Assembly (NCBI GenBank): GCA_900468065.1
Contig: UBTA01000089.1
Span: forward strand, 1 to 54,361
Length of the DNA: 54,361 bases
Reading direction: 5' to 3'
Origin: Hyphomicrobiales bacterium
GTDB taxonomy: Bacteria; Pseudomonadota; Alphaproteobacteria; Rhizobiales; Rhizobiaceae
Every line of letters starts with the position of its first letter. Within the stretch, counting starts at the first letter, position 1. The notes beneath the pieces were generated by a model, which made no database searches, was not told the DNA's origin, and saw only the letters and a list, made by a program, of their open reading frames with translations. The translations under genes were made by a program, and so were the position numbers. Below are positions 45,230 through 53,932 of the stretch, piece after piece.

Positions 45230-45412
45230 ATGGCAGAGGTTATCAGATTAGAGGACCGTCTTGTACGGGCACCACCCAAGCCCTCGATGGGTCCGATCGT
45301 GCCGCAAAAAGCCGAGATCCTGTTGTTTACCGGCATTCGCTACGAACGCCTGGACGGTCACCCGGCTGGAGCATCGGTAAAGCCGCCCGCAGGCAAAGCT
45401 AAAAAGCACTGA
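45230..45412 (+). CDS. Small protein of unknown function
   Basis: 60 residues from an ATG with GGAG 6 nt upstream: MAEVIRLEDRLVRAPPKPSM, then AEILLFTGIRYERLDG and a Lys/Pro-rich tail. The first 45 residues show a conserved-looking pattern; I have no family name. A TTG at 45218 would add four residues. The rhizobial-type composition and good ribosome site support a real gene. Confidence 0.65.
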   Translation: MAEVIRLEDRLVRAPPKPSMGPIVPQKAEILLFTGIRYERLDGHPAGASVKPPAGKAKKH

Positions 45413-45504
45413 TCCATTGGTTTTTGAGGTTCGCAGCAATGTGCTGATGAATGCTTGTTGCGTGGCATTATCGCGATGCTTCTTCAGCGGTAACCGCTTC
45501 CCGA

Positions 45505-46050
45505 TTACCGGCGGAACGGTTCGCAGCTCGCTTCCGCCAGAAAATCGCGGGCTGTCTCTTCAAAACTATCCATAGGCGCCAGTGCACGTAAGACGGCGTA
45601 GCCCTCTTCATCCGGCATTTCCACCAGGATTGATTGGGCAAGGTTTTCCGGTGGTGCCTTTCTGAGGTCAACCAGCTGGATCGGCGTCGCCATCACCAGA
45701 TCCAGATTGCCGTTGACCGCCGTATGGTCGTTCATGCTGAAAATCTCGTTGGAATTGGCATCATAGATTGCCAGCGACCAGAAGGGCACGGCACCCTTGG
45801 CAACGAAGCGGGCAGGCCCTCCATCGACCGAAAATCCGCAGACGGCGACGCGCAGGTACGGATCGTCATTGGCAAGGCCCGTTGGTCCCGGTTCAGCGTT
45901 CAGCGAAAAGAAACTGTCCATCTCGTAAAGGCCGAGGACCCGGCTATAGGCGTCCTTGCCGGTAAACCGCGGCAACGCCAGAACGATGACGATGTGGAGC
46001 AGGGCTGCTCCGACAAGACCGACGAGGATGGCAAAGACAATGCTACGCAT
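45505..46050 (-). CDS. DUF1254 family membrane-anchored protein
   Basis: 181 residues with one N-terminal membrane helix (MRSIVFAILVGLVGAALLHI). GDPARFVAKGAVPFWSLAIY-type and FSMNDHTAVNGNLDLVMATP segments fit DUF1254-type proteins of rhizobia, which are of unknown function and often lie beside DUF1214 genes. Here its start overlaps the end of the DUF1214 gene by 8 bp on the same strand, so they are translationally coupled and probably act together at the membrane. Confidence 0.75.
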   Translation of the reverse strand: MRSIVFAILVGLVGAALLHIVIVLALPRFTGKDAYSRVLGLYEMDSFFSLNAEPGPTGLANDDPYLRVAVCGFSVDGGPARFVAKGAVPFWSLAIYDANSNEIFSMNDHTAVNGNLDLVMATPIQLVDLRKAPPENLAQSILVEMPDEEGYAVLRALAPMDSFEETARDFLAEASCEPFRR

Positions 46051-46630
46051 CGGGGCACCCTGTCTTGACGATCGCCGGCATCGCGAGATCGATCAGACCG
46101 GAGGAACCGGCGGTCGGTGTATCGAGCAGGGTCAGCACCAGCTTGAAGGGGCCAATCCGGCGGATTGCCAGCCAGTTGCCGGGCTGGGCGGCTGGTGAAA
46201 CATGGATGACAAAGGTGCTGTCAGGTTTGCGCAGCACGGTCCAGGCGTTGATCGCTGACGGCAGGGCCGGATCGGTCTTGGCCGGCTGATCGCTGGCATT
46301 GGCCGTATAAAGCGTCCAGAACCGGGCGGGCGGGGTCGTTCCTATAATATCATAGGAACAGCCGGAGGACAGTTTTTCGCCGGTGCTGTCCATGGCGGCG
46401 GTGAACTCCAGGCCTTCTGCGCCGCCATAGAGCAGCTTGCCGGCGCGTGCCCGGTGCGCCTTGGCGTAAGGATCGGTATTTTCGGTCTGCGCATCGGGAA
46501 GGGCAACCCATGGCCCGAGCGCGATCGCGCCAAATCCGACCGTCGCCTTCAGCGCCGAAACGGTCGAGATGATGCCGACGCCGAAGGTGACGATGAGGGC
46601 AAGGGCAACGAGAAAGGGGATACGGAACAA
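46043..46630 (-). CDS. DUF1214 domain membrane protein
   Basis: 195 residues: an N-terminal membrane helix (MFRIPFLVALALIVTFGVGI) and a beta-rich domain with ARFWTLYTANASDQPA, NAWTVLRKPDSTFVIHVSPA and NWLAIRRIGPFKLVLTL, all typical of DUF1214. The family is related to the C-terminal half of DUF1254 proteins. The gene is the first of a two-gene unit with the DUF1254 gene. The role is unknown; envelope location is expected. Confidence 0.85.
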   Translation of the reverse strand: MFRIPFLVALALIVTFGVGIISTVSALKATVGFGAIALGPWVALPDAQTENTDPYAKAHRARAGKLLYGGAEGLEFTAAMDSTGEKLSSGCSYDIIGTTPPARFWTLYTANASDQPAKTDPALPSAINAWTVLRKPDSTFVIHVSPAAQPGNWLAIRRIGPFKLVLTLLDTPTAGSSGLIDLAMPAIVKTGCPDA

Positions 46631-46776
46631 GATATTCTACCGTTTGGCGTCGAGACAATGCAGCCCTGCCTTCGAAAAGGCGTGTCTACGTCGCCTCGAC
46701 CGTCGCACGATTCTGGTCCGAAATCGATCATTGTTTTGAACCATCTACCGTGACGTCGCATTTCGCCGGGCGGCAT

Positions 46777-47436
46777 TCACTTGTAGCGAAGCACAGAAAC
46801 GAATGCCTTGCCGTAATCGGCGATGATCGTTCCGACCTTCTTTCCGCCGGTCCAGGCGGGTTTCTTGTCCTTGTCGCCGTTGATCAGATCGCGGGCTTCG
46901 AACCACTTTTGGCTGGATCCGTTGAAATAATCGAGAAGTGTACCCTTGGAGGGCCGGAACAGGCCGTCCATCATGCCGTGGATGAGGATTTTTGCACCCG
47001 TATGCGGATCAAGCACCTTGTCCGGATTGGCATAAAGCGCATCGCCGAGACCGAAATGTTCGCCCATCTTCTTGTAATTGACGGCGTGCGTCAGCTGCAC
47101 ATAACCGCGGCCGTAATAGGAATTGCCATTGGTGTGCCGCGTCGCGTAATTGTAGATGCCCTGGGCTTTGCAGTATTTCGTCACGGCCGTGTAGGCCCCC
47201 GCGTCGCTTGTGGCAAAACCTTCGCGCACGGGCTGCATCCGGCCGCCGGTCTCGTGCCAGGCCGTCGCCAGCTCATAGGCCAGCCATTCCAGCGAATCGT
47301 AGCTTTCGACCGCATCCCAGCTGTCGAAGATGGCGTTGAACCCCTGCTTGCGGTCAGCGGTCAGGGTCTTGCCGTAGAGCTTGGCACTCGGAAATTTGGC
47401 TTCGAAATGGGCGCGGTCGACGATGGGCTCAGACAT
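46777..47436 (-). CDS. GH19 family glycoside hydrolase (chitinase/endolysin-like)
   Basis: 219 residues. ATAWHETGGRMQPVREGF carries the first catalytic Glu of GH19, and YYGRGYVQLTHAVNYKKMGE is the substrate-binding signature (GRG-x-x-QLT). Bacterial members often cleave peptidoglycan in phage lysins. No signal peptide is present; the ATG follows a strong GGAGGGAATATC site. The gene lies 62 bp downstream of an amidase gene on the same strand, a pairing that suggests a shared task in wall degradation, such as a prophage lysis or defence function. Confidence 0.87.
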   Translation of the reverse strand: MSEPIVDRAHFEAKFPSAKLYGKTLTADRKQGFNAIFDSWDAVESYDSLEWLAYELATAWHETGGRMQPVREGFATSDAGAYTAVTKYCKAQGIYNYATRHTNGNSYYGRGYVQLTHAVNYKKMGEHFGLGDALYANPDKVLDPHTGAKILIHGMMDGLFRPSKGTLLDYFNGSSQKWFEARDLINGDKDKKPAWTGGKKVGTIIADYGKAFVSVLRYK

Positions 47437-47497
47437 GATATTCCCTCCGGTAACAAAATCCCCAAACTGTTGTGCATTTCGGATGTGGGATGGCAGC

Positions 47498-48370
47498 TCA
47501 GCCGGCGGTGACCGCCGCGATCGTCGTTCCCCGGGTCGCGAGTGCATCATGCACGTCCCAGCAGGTAAAAGTCGTCCAATGCGGAACCCGGACCGCCTTG
47601 CACTGCTTCTGGAAATCGTCGAGCGCCCTCTGGCTGAATTCTCCCCAATGGCCATCAGCGCCCCAGGGGCCGAGGTCGTAGCCGAGAAAGACAAGGATTT
47701 TTTGGCGCGCCAGGATCGTCCAGAGATCTGACCAGACGTCGGGGATGGTGTCGTCGTCATAGATGCGCCGCAGCAGCGCGGCGAAGGAGAAGCCGGCGAC
47801 GTCCTGCTTGTAGCCGGGGCAGATATCGTGGTGGCCATGGTGGTGGCGGACCTCGATATGCGGCCATCGGGCAAGGATCTCCTTGCCGACCGCAACCATC
47901 ATCTCAAACTGTTCATCCGTCCACGGCTGCACTTTCATCAGCCATTTGCTGTCGGTGTTGACGGCCTCGATCCAATCGGCCTTGGCGGGAACGCCCGGCC
48001 GTTCATAGCCAAGATTGCAGGTTTCCACGCCGATGCAGGCGCGTGCGCCGCTTTCTGTCTTCAACGATTTTTTGCCGTCCCATCGCATCACCTGGTTCTT
48101 GCCGGCGTGCCATGATCGGTTTTCCAGGGTGACATAGCGGTCCACACCTTCGGCAAACGTTCTGCCGATACCGTAATGCGCAGAGGCAATGCCTTTGCTG
48201 GTGGCGCTGGGACCGCCAAGCACTTTGCGGGTGGTCGCAAGGCTTTCTATCGCAGTCCAGTGCCATGTGACGCCCATCGGCTTGTTGCCGGTGACACTTG
48301 TCCATCCCTTGCTGACGGAATGGCCCGGTTTGAGCGGAATCATCGCGCTATTGTTGTAGGAAAATGGCAT
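47498..48370 (-). CDS. N-acetylmuramoyl-L-alanine amidase (Amidase_2)
   Basis: 290 residues. Zinc-ligand residues appear in GVTWHWTAIESL, and in HHHGHHDICPGYKQDVAGFS, the C-terminal H-x-D-x-C-P-G motif of T7-lysozyme-like amidases. The remaining C-terminal 90 residues (FLGYDLGPWGADGHWGEFSQ, RALDDFQKQCKAV) look like a peptidoglycan-binding module. It should cut the bond between MurNAc and L-Ala. No signal peptide is seen. It is followed by a GH19 hydrolase. GGGGGCGTTGCCAC precedes the ATG. Confidence 0.88.
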   Translation of the reverse strand: MPFSYNNSAMIPLKPGHSVSKGWTSVTGNKPMGVTWHWTAIESLATTRKVLGGPSATSKGIASAHYGIGRTFAEGVDRYVTLENRSWHAGKNQVMRWDGKKSLKTESGARACIGVETCNLGYERPGVPAKADWIEAVNTDSKWLMKVQPWTDEQFEMMVAVGKEILARWPHIEVRHHHGHHDICPGYKQDVAGFSFAALLRRIYDDDTIPDVWSDLWTILARQKILVFLGYDLGPWGADGHWGEFSQRALDDFQKQCKAVRVPHWTTFTCWDVHDALATRGTTIAAVTAG

Positions 48371-48561
48371 GTGGCAACGCCCCCGAAAACACATCCAAAG
48401 GTTTATTAGAATATTAACGGTTGGGACGGAGTCAAGGGTTTTCGCCCAAAATTGCATGCATGGGTTGTTTTTTTTGAAATCAGGGATGCGCCGATATGGA
48501 ATCGAGATGCAACCAGTGTTAGAAGGATTGCAGGCGAAAGCTGCCGATGGGGGGGAAGTCC

Positions 48562-49089
48562 ATGAGGGTCTTGTATTGTTTATCCGCGGTTGCCGGTTTT
48601 GGCTGGGCAGCTCCCGCCATGGCGGAACCGCCGGTATCCGTGGTTGCCGCATTGGACTATGCCAAGCCGGACGAAAAGGCCGCTGAAACTCTGTTTTCAA
48701 CGCTGGCCGATGCCGATGGAAAGGCTGTTCACCTGCGCCTCGAAATCGTTCCCGCCCAGGCCGAGGGATCGGCCGGTTACAGCCTGATGGCGTCTTCGGG
48801 CGGAGCGGATGGCTCGGTAACCTGCGGCAGGGACGGTTTTATGGGCGTGGTCGACAACGGCAAAACCGAATACGAGCTCACTCTCGGCCATCCGGCCAAC
48901 CACCATACGCAATTGACCATCAGCATCGGCGATCGCCGGGGCTTCCCGTTCAATTCCATCATTTGCGATATCGCCGGCTATACCGAGAATGCCAATACGC
49001 CGCTGAAGCTCGACGGCACTTTTGTCGTTGCCATCGGAGCGATCCCGACGCAGACGCAGATCCAGCTGTTTCCCTACAATCCGGAATGA
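48562..49089 (+). CDS. Secreted protein of unknown function
   Basis: 175 residues with a Sec signal (MRVLYCLSAVAGFGWAAPAMA, cleaved before EPPV). The mature protein is probably beta-rich (VHLRLEIVPAQAEGSAGYSL, TQLTISIGDRRGFPFNSIIC), with two Cys (VTCGRDG and IICDIAG) that could bond. No domain is recognised. The start is preceded by GGGGGGAAGTCC; an earlier ATG at 48547 adds five residues. Its stop lies 6 bp from that of the convergent penicillin-binding protein gene. Confidence 0.72.
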   Translation: MRVLYCLSAVAGFGWAAPAMAEPPVSVVAALDYAKPDEKAAETLFSTLADADGKAVHLRLEIVPAQAEGSAGYSLMASSGGADGSVTCGRDGFMGVVDNGKTEYELTLGHPANHHTQLTISIGDRRGFPFNSIICDIAGYTENANTPLKLDGTFVVAIGAIPTQTQIQLFPYNPE

Positions 49090-49095
49090 TGCGTT

Positions 49096-51294
49096 CTAAA
49101 GTCCGGCGACTTTCCCCGGTGGTTCGGCCGGGGCTTTCAGGGCCGGGGCGGTATCAAACTTTTCGCCGATTGATTTCAACAGCCGGGTGACCTCGGAAGA
49201 CAGCGAACGGGGACGCACCAGCGGCGGCAGGGCATTTTCGTCGGCGGGCTTTGCGGCGGCCGTTTCGGGTTGTTTCTTCTTTGCATCCGGGCCTGGCAGC
49301 GGATTGTCGATGCCGGGGATGGCCCGGTGTTCGATGCCCTGTTCGGCATAGTCCATCAACCGCTTGAAGGTCATGGCCGGCAGCGAGCCGCCGGTCATGT
49401 TGTTGGTCGAGGTATAGTCGTCGTTTCCGAACCAGACGGCGGTGGTGTAATCGCCGGTGAAGCCGACGAACCAGGCATCGCGGTAAGCCTGCGTCGTGCC
49501 GGTCTTGCCGCCAGCGACGATGCCGTTGTCGAGGGCTGCCTTGCGGGCCGTGCCGATGATCGGGATCTGGGTCAGCATGTAGTTCATCGAGGCATTGGCC
49601 TGTTCGCTGACGACGCGCTTGGCGGGCGGTTCGTCGCGATTGAAGTCGTAGAGGATATCGCCGTCATAGTTGAGGATCTGGCTGATGCCGTGGCGGCGTG
49701 ATTGCAGGCCGCCGGCGGGGAAGACCGCGTAGGCCGTCGCCTGATCCATGACAGTCACTTCCGATGTGCCGAGCGGCATGGTCTTGTCGGTACGGATCGG
49801 GGTTTCGATGCCCATCTTCTTGGCGGTTTCGGCAATGATTTCCGTGCCGAGCGTATCCTTGGCCAGGCGTACGGGCACGGTGTTGATCGACTTGGCAATC
49901 GCGGTCAACAGGGTGACGCGGCCGGAATAGCTGCCCTTCGAATAGTTTTGCGGCGACCAGCCGCGCCATGTAATCGGCGCATCGCTGATGGTCGATTCGG
50001 GCTTCAGGCCTTTTTCCATGGCTGCCGTATAGGTATAGACCTTGAAGGACGAGCCCGGCTGGCGCAGCGCCTTGGTGGCGCGGTTGAACTGGCTTTCGCC
50101 GTAATCCCGGCCGCCGACCATGGCGCGCACCGGCCCGCCATTCTCGATCATCACCATGGCGCCCTGCTTGACCTTGTAGGTCTCGCCATATTGCCGCAGG
50201 CTGGATTCCACCGATTCCTCCGCCGCCTGTTGCAGGCCCATGTCGATGGTGGTGCGCACCACCAGCGAATGCTGGGCAAAGGGCGTGGCGATGCGCTTGG
50301 CCTCGTCGAAGGCCCAGTCGAGGAAGAAATCCGGGGCTGTGACCTCGGCGCGGTCGATGACCTTTGCAGGGTTGAGGCGCGCCGCAATGACCTGGCCCTC
50401 GGTCATCAGCCCGCCCTGGACGAGATTGGTGAGGACCTCGTTGGCGCGCGCGCGCGCGGCCGGCAGGTTGACATGCGGCGCATAGCGGGCAGGGGCCTTG
50501 AACAGGCCGGCGAGCATGGCGCTTTCGGCCAGGTTGATATCGGTGATGTTCTTGCCGAAATAGAATTGCGAGGCTGCTGCCGCCCCGAACGTGCCGCCGC
50601 CCATATAGGCGCGGTCGAGATAGAGGCGCAGGATTTCCTTTTTCGACAGGTTGCATTCGAGCCAGACGGCGAGGAAGGCTTCCTTGATCTTGCGCTCGAT
50701 GGTGCGCTCGTTCGACAGGAACAGGTTCTTGGCCAGCTGCTGGGTGAGCGTCGAGCCGCCCTGGACGACCCCGCCGGCGCGCGCATTGATGGTCATGGCG
50801 CGGGCAAGGCCTAAGAAATCGATGCCGTAATGATCGAAGAAACGGCGGTCTTCGGTGGCGAGAACCGCCTTGACCAGCGTATCCGGCAACTCGTCGATCG
50901 GCACGGAATCCTCGTGGATAATGCCGCGATGGCCGATCTCGTTGCCGTAGCGATCGAGGAAGGTGACGGCGAAATCGCTTTGTGCCCGCCAGTTGCCCTT
51001 GGTGTCTTCAAAGGCCGGAAGGGCGAGCGCCAGCATCAGCACTGAGCCGGCCGTGCCCCAGGTCATGCCTTCGCCGAGCACTTCGAATAGCACTTTCTTC
51101 CAGCCGCGCATGCGGAAACGCCGGAAGAAGATGGTAATGTCTTCCCACCAGACGCCAAGCCGGAAGCCGGCATTCCAGACGGTCGAATCGATCCACGAAT
51201 CGACGCGCAGCAGGATATGGCGCTTTCTTGGACGGTCGTCCTTCGGGACGCCGTTTTCCGGATTCGGGCTGTCGTCTTGGCTTGGATCCTGCAA
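49096..51294 (-). CDS. Class A penicillin-binding protein (PBP1A family)
   Basis: 732 residues: a basic cytoplasmic start, one membrane helix (about 78-95), a GT51 transglycosylase with catalytic Glu148 in ATEDRRFFDHYGIDFLGL and GGSTLTQQLAKNLFLSNERT, and a transpeptidase with SxxK in RQPGSSFKVYTY, SxN in AIAKSINTVPVRL and KTG in VAGGKTGTTQAYRDAW. It polymerises and cross-links peptidoglycan at the inner membrane. The C-terminal 80 residues are Pro/Ala-rich and probably disordered. The start is a TTG. It is monocistronic and divergent from the YcgN-type gene. Confidence 0.95.
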   Translation of the reverse strand: MQDPSQDDSPNPENGVPKDDRPRKRHILLRVDSWIDSTVWNAGFRLGVWWEDITIFFRRFRMRGWKKVLFEVLGEGMTWGTAGSVLMLALALPAFEDTKGNWRAQSDFAVTFLDRYGNEIGHRGIIHEDSVPIDELPDTLVKAVLATEDRRFFDHYGIDFLGLARAMTINARAGGVVQGGSTLTQQLAKNLFLSNERTIERKIKEAFLAVWLECNLSKKEILRLYLDRAYMGGGTFGAAAASQFYFGKNITDINLAESAMLAGLFKAPARYAPHVNLPAARARANEVLTNLVQGGLMTEGQVIAARLNPAKVIDRAEVTAPDFFLDWAFDEAKRIATPFAQHSLVVRTTIDMGLQQAAEESVESSLRQYGETYKVKQGAMVMIENGGPVRAMVGGRDYGESQFNRATKALRQPGSSFKVYTYTAAMEKGLKPESTISDAPITWRGWSPQNYSKGSYSGRVTLLTAIAKSINTVPVRLAKDTLGTEIIAETAKKMGIETPIRTDKTMPLGTSEVTVMDQATAYAVFPAGGLQSRRHGISQILNYDGDILYDFNRDEPPAKRVVSEQANASMNYMLTQIPIIGTARKAALDNGIVAGGKTGTTQAYRDAWFVGFTGDYTTAVWFGNDDYTSTNNMTGGSLPAMTFKRLMDYAEQGIEHRAIPGIDNPLPGPDAKKKQPETAAAKPADENALPPLVRPRSLSSEVTRLLKSIGEKFDTAPALKAPAEPPGKVAGL

Positions 51295-51443
51295 CGCGAT
51301 GGCATCCTGATGGCTTCAAGTCCCATTCGATATTTGCATGGGCCGGGTTTCTATTCTACGCCGATATCGATAATGAGCCTTAAAAATCCGGCAATCTTTT
51401 GTAAAATTGTCGCTGAAATCCAACGGATGGAAGAATTAAGCAC

Positions 51444-51911
51444 ATGGGCGAACAGCCCTTCTGGAAGACCAAAACGCTGGCCGAGATGAGCAATGTCGAG
51501 TGGGAAAGCCTCTGCGACGGCTGCGGGCTCTGTTGTCTCAACAAGCTGGAGGACTGGGATACCGGCGAGATCGCCTGGACCAATGTCGGCTGCACCCTGC
51601 TCGACGGGGAAAGCTGCCGGTGCAAGGACTATCCCAACCGGCAGGCGACGGTGCCGGACTGTATCCAGCTGACGCCGGATGAGGTGGAGACGCTGAGCTG
51701 GCTGCCGCCGACCTGCGGCTACCGGCTGGTGCGCGATGGGATCGATCTCTACTGGTGGCATCCGCTGATCTCAGGCGATCCGGAAACGGTACATCAGGCG
51801 GGCATCTCGGTGCGTGGCCGCACGGTTTCCGAAGATGATATCGATGTGGAGGAGCTGGAAGACTACCTGGTGACCTGGCCGCTGACGGTGGGCGAGCAAA
51901 GCGCACGGTAA
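51444..51911 (+). CDS. YcgN family cysteine cluster protein
   Basis: 155 residues with eight clustered cysteines, including [34 protein letters not shown] and [20 protein letters not shown]. These define the UPF0260 (YcgN) family, thought to bind a metal or Fe-S cluster; the role is unknown. The first ATG fits family N-termini ([10 protein letters not shown]). It stands alone, divergent from the penicillin-binding protein gene. Confidence 0.93.
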   Translation: MGEQPFWKTKTLAEMSNVEWESLCDGCGLCCLNKLEDWDTGEIAWTNVGCTLLDGESCRCKDYPNRQATVPDCIQLTPDEVETLSWLPPTCGYRLVRDGIDLYWWHPLISGDPETVHQAGISVRGRTVSEDDIDVEELEDYLVTWPLTVGEQSAR

Positions 51912-51998
51912 GTGCCGGGTGCGTTGTGGAATGGTCTTTCTGCACTGTCAGCGAGGCGAAACAGTTTTGCTCCGGTGTCTTCAGCCCTATAGTCGGGA

Positions 51999-52622
51999 AT
52001 GATCGAGCCTGTGTCCCCCGTCAATCTACTGCCTTTCATCCTGACAGCCGTGGTGATCGAGATCACTCCGGGGCCGAACATGACCTGGCTTGCGGTCATT
52101 TCGGCGCTGGACGGACGCCGGGCGGGGTTTGCCGCTGTCGCCGGCATTGCATTGGGGCTTTCCGTCATCGGTGTGGCCAGCGCTCTGGGGATGGCAGCCC
52201 TCATCCAGTCCTCACCCGCGCTCTACGAGACCCTGCGATGGGCAGGGGTCGCCTTTCTGTTTTATCTTGCCGCGGAAGGGTGGTTTTCCGCAGGCAAGCC
52301 GCAGCAAACACAGACGGGCAGCTATCGCGGCTATTTCCTGCGCGGGTTGCTGACAAACCTGCTCAATCCCAAGGCGCTGTTGTTCTATATCGCGGTGCTG
52401 CCGTCCTTCGTGGTGCCGGAGCAGCCGGTTACCCGCCAGACTTTGACCTTGACCGCAGCCTATGTCGCAGTGGCCACCATCATTCATGCCTTGATTGCCC
52501 TGATGGCAGCGCGTCTTGAGCCGATGCTCAACGACCCGCGCCGCGAACGATTGGCCCGGCGCGGCTTATCGGCTCTTCTGGCGCTGGTTGCCGTGTGGTT
52601 TGCGCTGACGACGGCGCTGTAG
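51999..52622 (+). CDS. LysE/RhtB family amino-acid exporter
   Basis: 207 residues, six membrane helices. The motif VVIEITPGPNMTWLAVISAL is the family signature (TPGPN), and FLRGLLTNLLNPKALLFYIA is the second conserved block (L-x-NPK). LysE-type carriers export amino acids or related compounds by proton antiport; the substrate is unknown. It is convergent with the MmcQ/YjbR gene 28 bp away. Confidence 0.93.
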   Translation: MIEPVSPVNLLPFILTAVVIEITPGPNMTWLAVISALDGRRAGFAAVAGIALGLSVIGVASALGMAALIQSSPALYETLRWAGVAFLFYLAAEGWFSAGKPQQTQTGSYRGYFLRGLLTNLLNPKALLFYIAVLPSFVVPEQPVTRQTLTLTAAYVAVATIIHALIALMAARLEPMLNDPRRERLARRGLSALLALVAVWFALTTAL

Positions 52623-52650
52623 CAGCGGTGTCCACTCTTGCTGGGACGGG

Positions 52651-52992
52651 TCAAGCAGCCGAGGTCTTGTGACCATTCAACAGATCTTTGGGCGCGACGT
52701 TGCGCCAGGCGGTATCCATCACATGGGCGATAATGTCGTCTTCGGCATCAGTGAAATAGACGGATGTCCAGCCCTTCAGGCCCCAGCCGCCAGGAACCGC
52801 AGCGCAGACGCCGGGCTCGGTTTCGAGGAACAGTTTCTGCTGGCCTGGGGTGAACTTGACGACGGCGCGGCCGGCTTCCGGCAGGGACATGAAGATGCGG
52901 TTGCCAACGCGAAAGTCGCGTTTGCCGAAATGGGCGCTTTCAACCGCGCCCGGCAGGCCCAAAGCCCGCTTTTCCAGGTCCTCGGTTCTCAT
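52651..52992 (-). CDS. MmcQ/YjbR family protein
   Basis: 113 residues. LPGAVESAHFGKRDFRVGNR and MSLPEAGRAVVKFTPGQQKL fit the MmcQ/YjbR family, which has a CyaY-like fold and is often annotated DNA-binding. The conserved C-terminal part includes GWTSVYFTDAEDDIIAHVMD. It is monocistronic; no partner is visible. Confidence 0.9.
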   Translation of the reverse strand: MRTEDLEKRALGLPGAVESAHFGKRDFRVGNRIFMSLPEAGRAVVKFTPGQQKLFLETEPGVCAAVPGGWGLKGWTSVYFTDAEDDIIAHVMDTAWRNVAPKDLLNGHKTSAA

Positions 52993-53305
52993 GGGAAAAG
53001 TGTAACACGCATCCCGAATTGCGCAAATTCAAGAAAATAATCCTAATAGGAAAATAATCCTTGACGGCGTGACGGTCGTTTGATAGGTTTATGGCACAGT
53101 CGGAAAAGTGGGTGAGGCGGGATGCTTCGCCTCTCTTGCTGTATAGGCATTGATGGCGCAGTGTGGCTTGGTTTTCTCCGTACATTCGGAGATCGCGGCC
53201 CCTCATCCGACCCTTCGGGCCACCTTCTCCCCAAGGGGGAGAAGAAGGAGCAAGAAGCTCCATTGCGGTTTCAGTTTGGCCTACTGATTTCAAAAGGACA
53301 TTGTC
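52993..53305. promoter_or_regulatory. Promoter and repeat region before the packaging genes
   Basis: Two exact copies of AAAATAATCC (53034-53043 and 53051-53060) abut a good promoter: TTGACG (53061-53066), 17 bp, TAGGTT (53084-53089). A CTCCG/CGGAG hairpin (53176-53191) and the REP-like element at 53197-53247 follow. No gene fits in these 313 bp. Confidence 0.6.
53197..53247. repeat. REP-like palindromic repeat, rhizobial type
   Basis: The stretch begins CGGCCCCTCATCCGACCCTT and ends in CTTCTCCCC AAG GGGGAGAAG (53224-53244), a 9-bp perfect stem with a 3-nt loop. I recognise this text as a frequent intergenic repeat of Rhizobiales genomes. It lies between the promoter and the first packaging gene. 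Confidence 0.7.
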
Positions 53306-53932
53306 ATGACGTCTGATCTGGATTTCGATCCGGAGCTGTTTGGCCTGTGGCCGAAAGCGCCGGTCTATGGCGGGGCGTGGCCGCAAGAGGCGGATGCGGC
53401 GCTTGAGGATGTTGCCCGCCGGGTGATCCTCGAGACCAAGGCGGAAGCCGTGTCGCCGCTCGACGATCTGCAGGACATGCTGAACGGCATGACCCGAGAA
53501 TTGCGCGAACAGATGCAGCAGTTCCAGCGGCTGCGGCGTCTCTCCGATGACAAGGCCGAGGCGGCGGGCGAGGGGATCGACCGCAAGCTGATCCAGGCCG
53601 AAGCCAAGGCGAGCATCGAGGCGATGTCGGTGATCGTGCGGACGCTGGAAAAGATCGACAGCCTGCAAAGGACGATTGCGCATGACCGGCAGGCAGCAGC
53701 AGATACCGCGTTCGACGAGGCGAGCTACAACGCATTCGTTGCAGAAATCGATCAGCGCGTTGAACAACGCGCCAAGGAACTCTTCGCCAAATATATCGCC
53801 GATGCCGGAGACGGCGGTCCTCATCTCGACGGGCCTGGAACAGCGGGCGACCAAACGCCCGGAGCCCCGCGTGGATCGCCTGAAGACGAAGGCCGAGTTT
53901 CGCCATCTCGAAAAGAGGATGCGCAAGCATAG
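53306..53932 (+). CDS. Coiled-coil protein, candidate small terminase subunit
   Basis: 208 residues. After DFDPELFGLWPKAPVYGG the protein is long alpha-helix with coiled-coil character (DLQDMLNGMTRELREQMQQF, SIEAMSVIVRTLEKIDSLQR), and a polar Gly/Pro tail. It precedes a large-terminase-like gene in the position of small terminase in gene transfer agents and phages. The family itself was not recognised, so the function rests on position. AAAGGAC lies 8-9 nt before the ATG. A promoter and two direct repeats lie 220-270 bp upstream. Confidence 0.75.
   Translation: MTSDLDFDPELFGLWPKAPVYGGAWPQEADAALEDVARRVILETKAEAVSPLDDLQDMLNGMTRELREQMQQFQRLRRLSDDKAEAAGEGIDRKLIQAEAKASIEAMSVIVRTLEKIDSLQRTIAHDRQAAADTAFDEASYNAFVAEIDQRVEQRAKELFAKYIADAGDGGPHLDGPGTAGDQTPGAPRGSPEDEGRVSPSRKEDAQA

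Noticed and set aside
45007..45402. Forward frame of 131 codons in the gap before and through the small gene at 45230
   Set aside because: No ribosome site, low-complexity content, and it overlaps the better-supported 60-residue frame.
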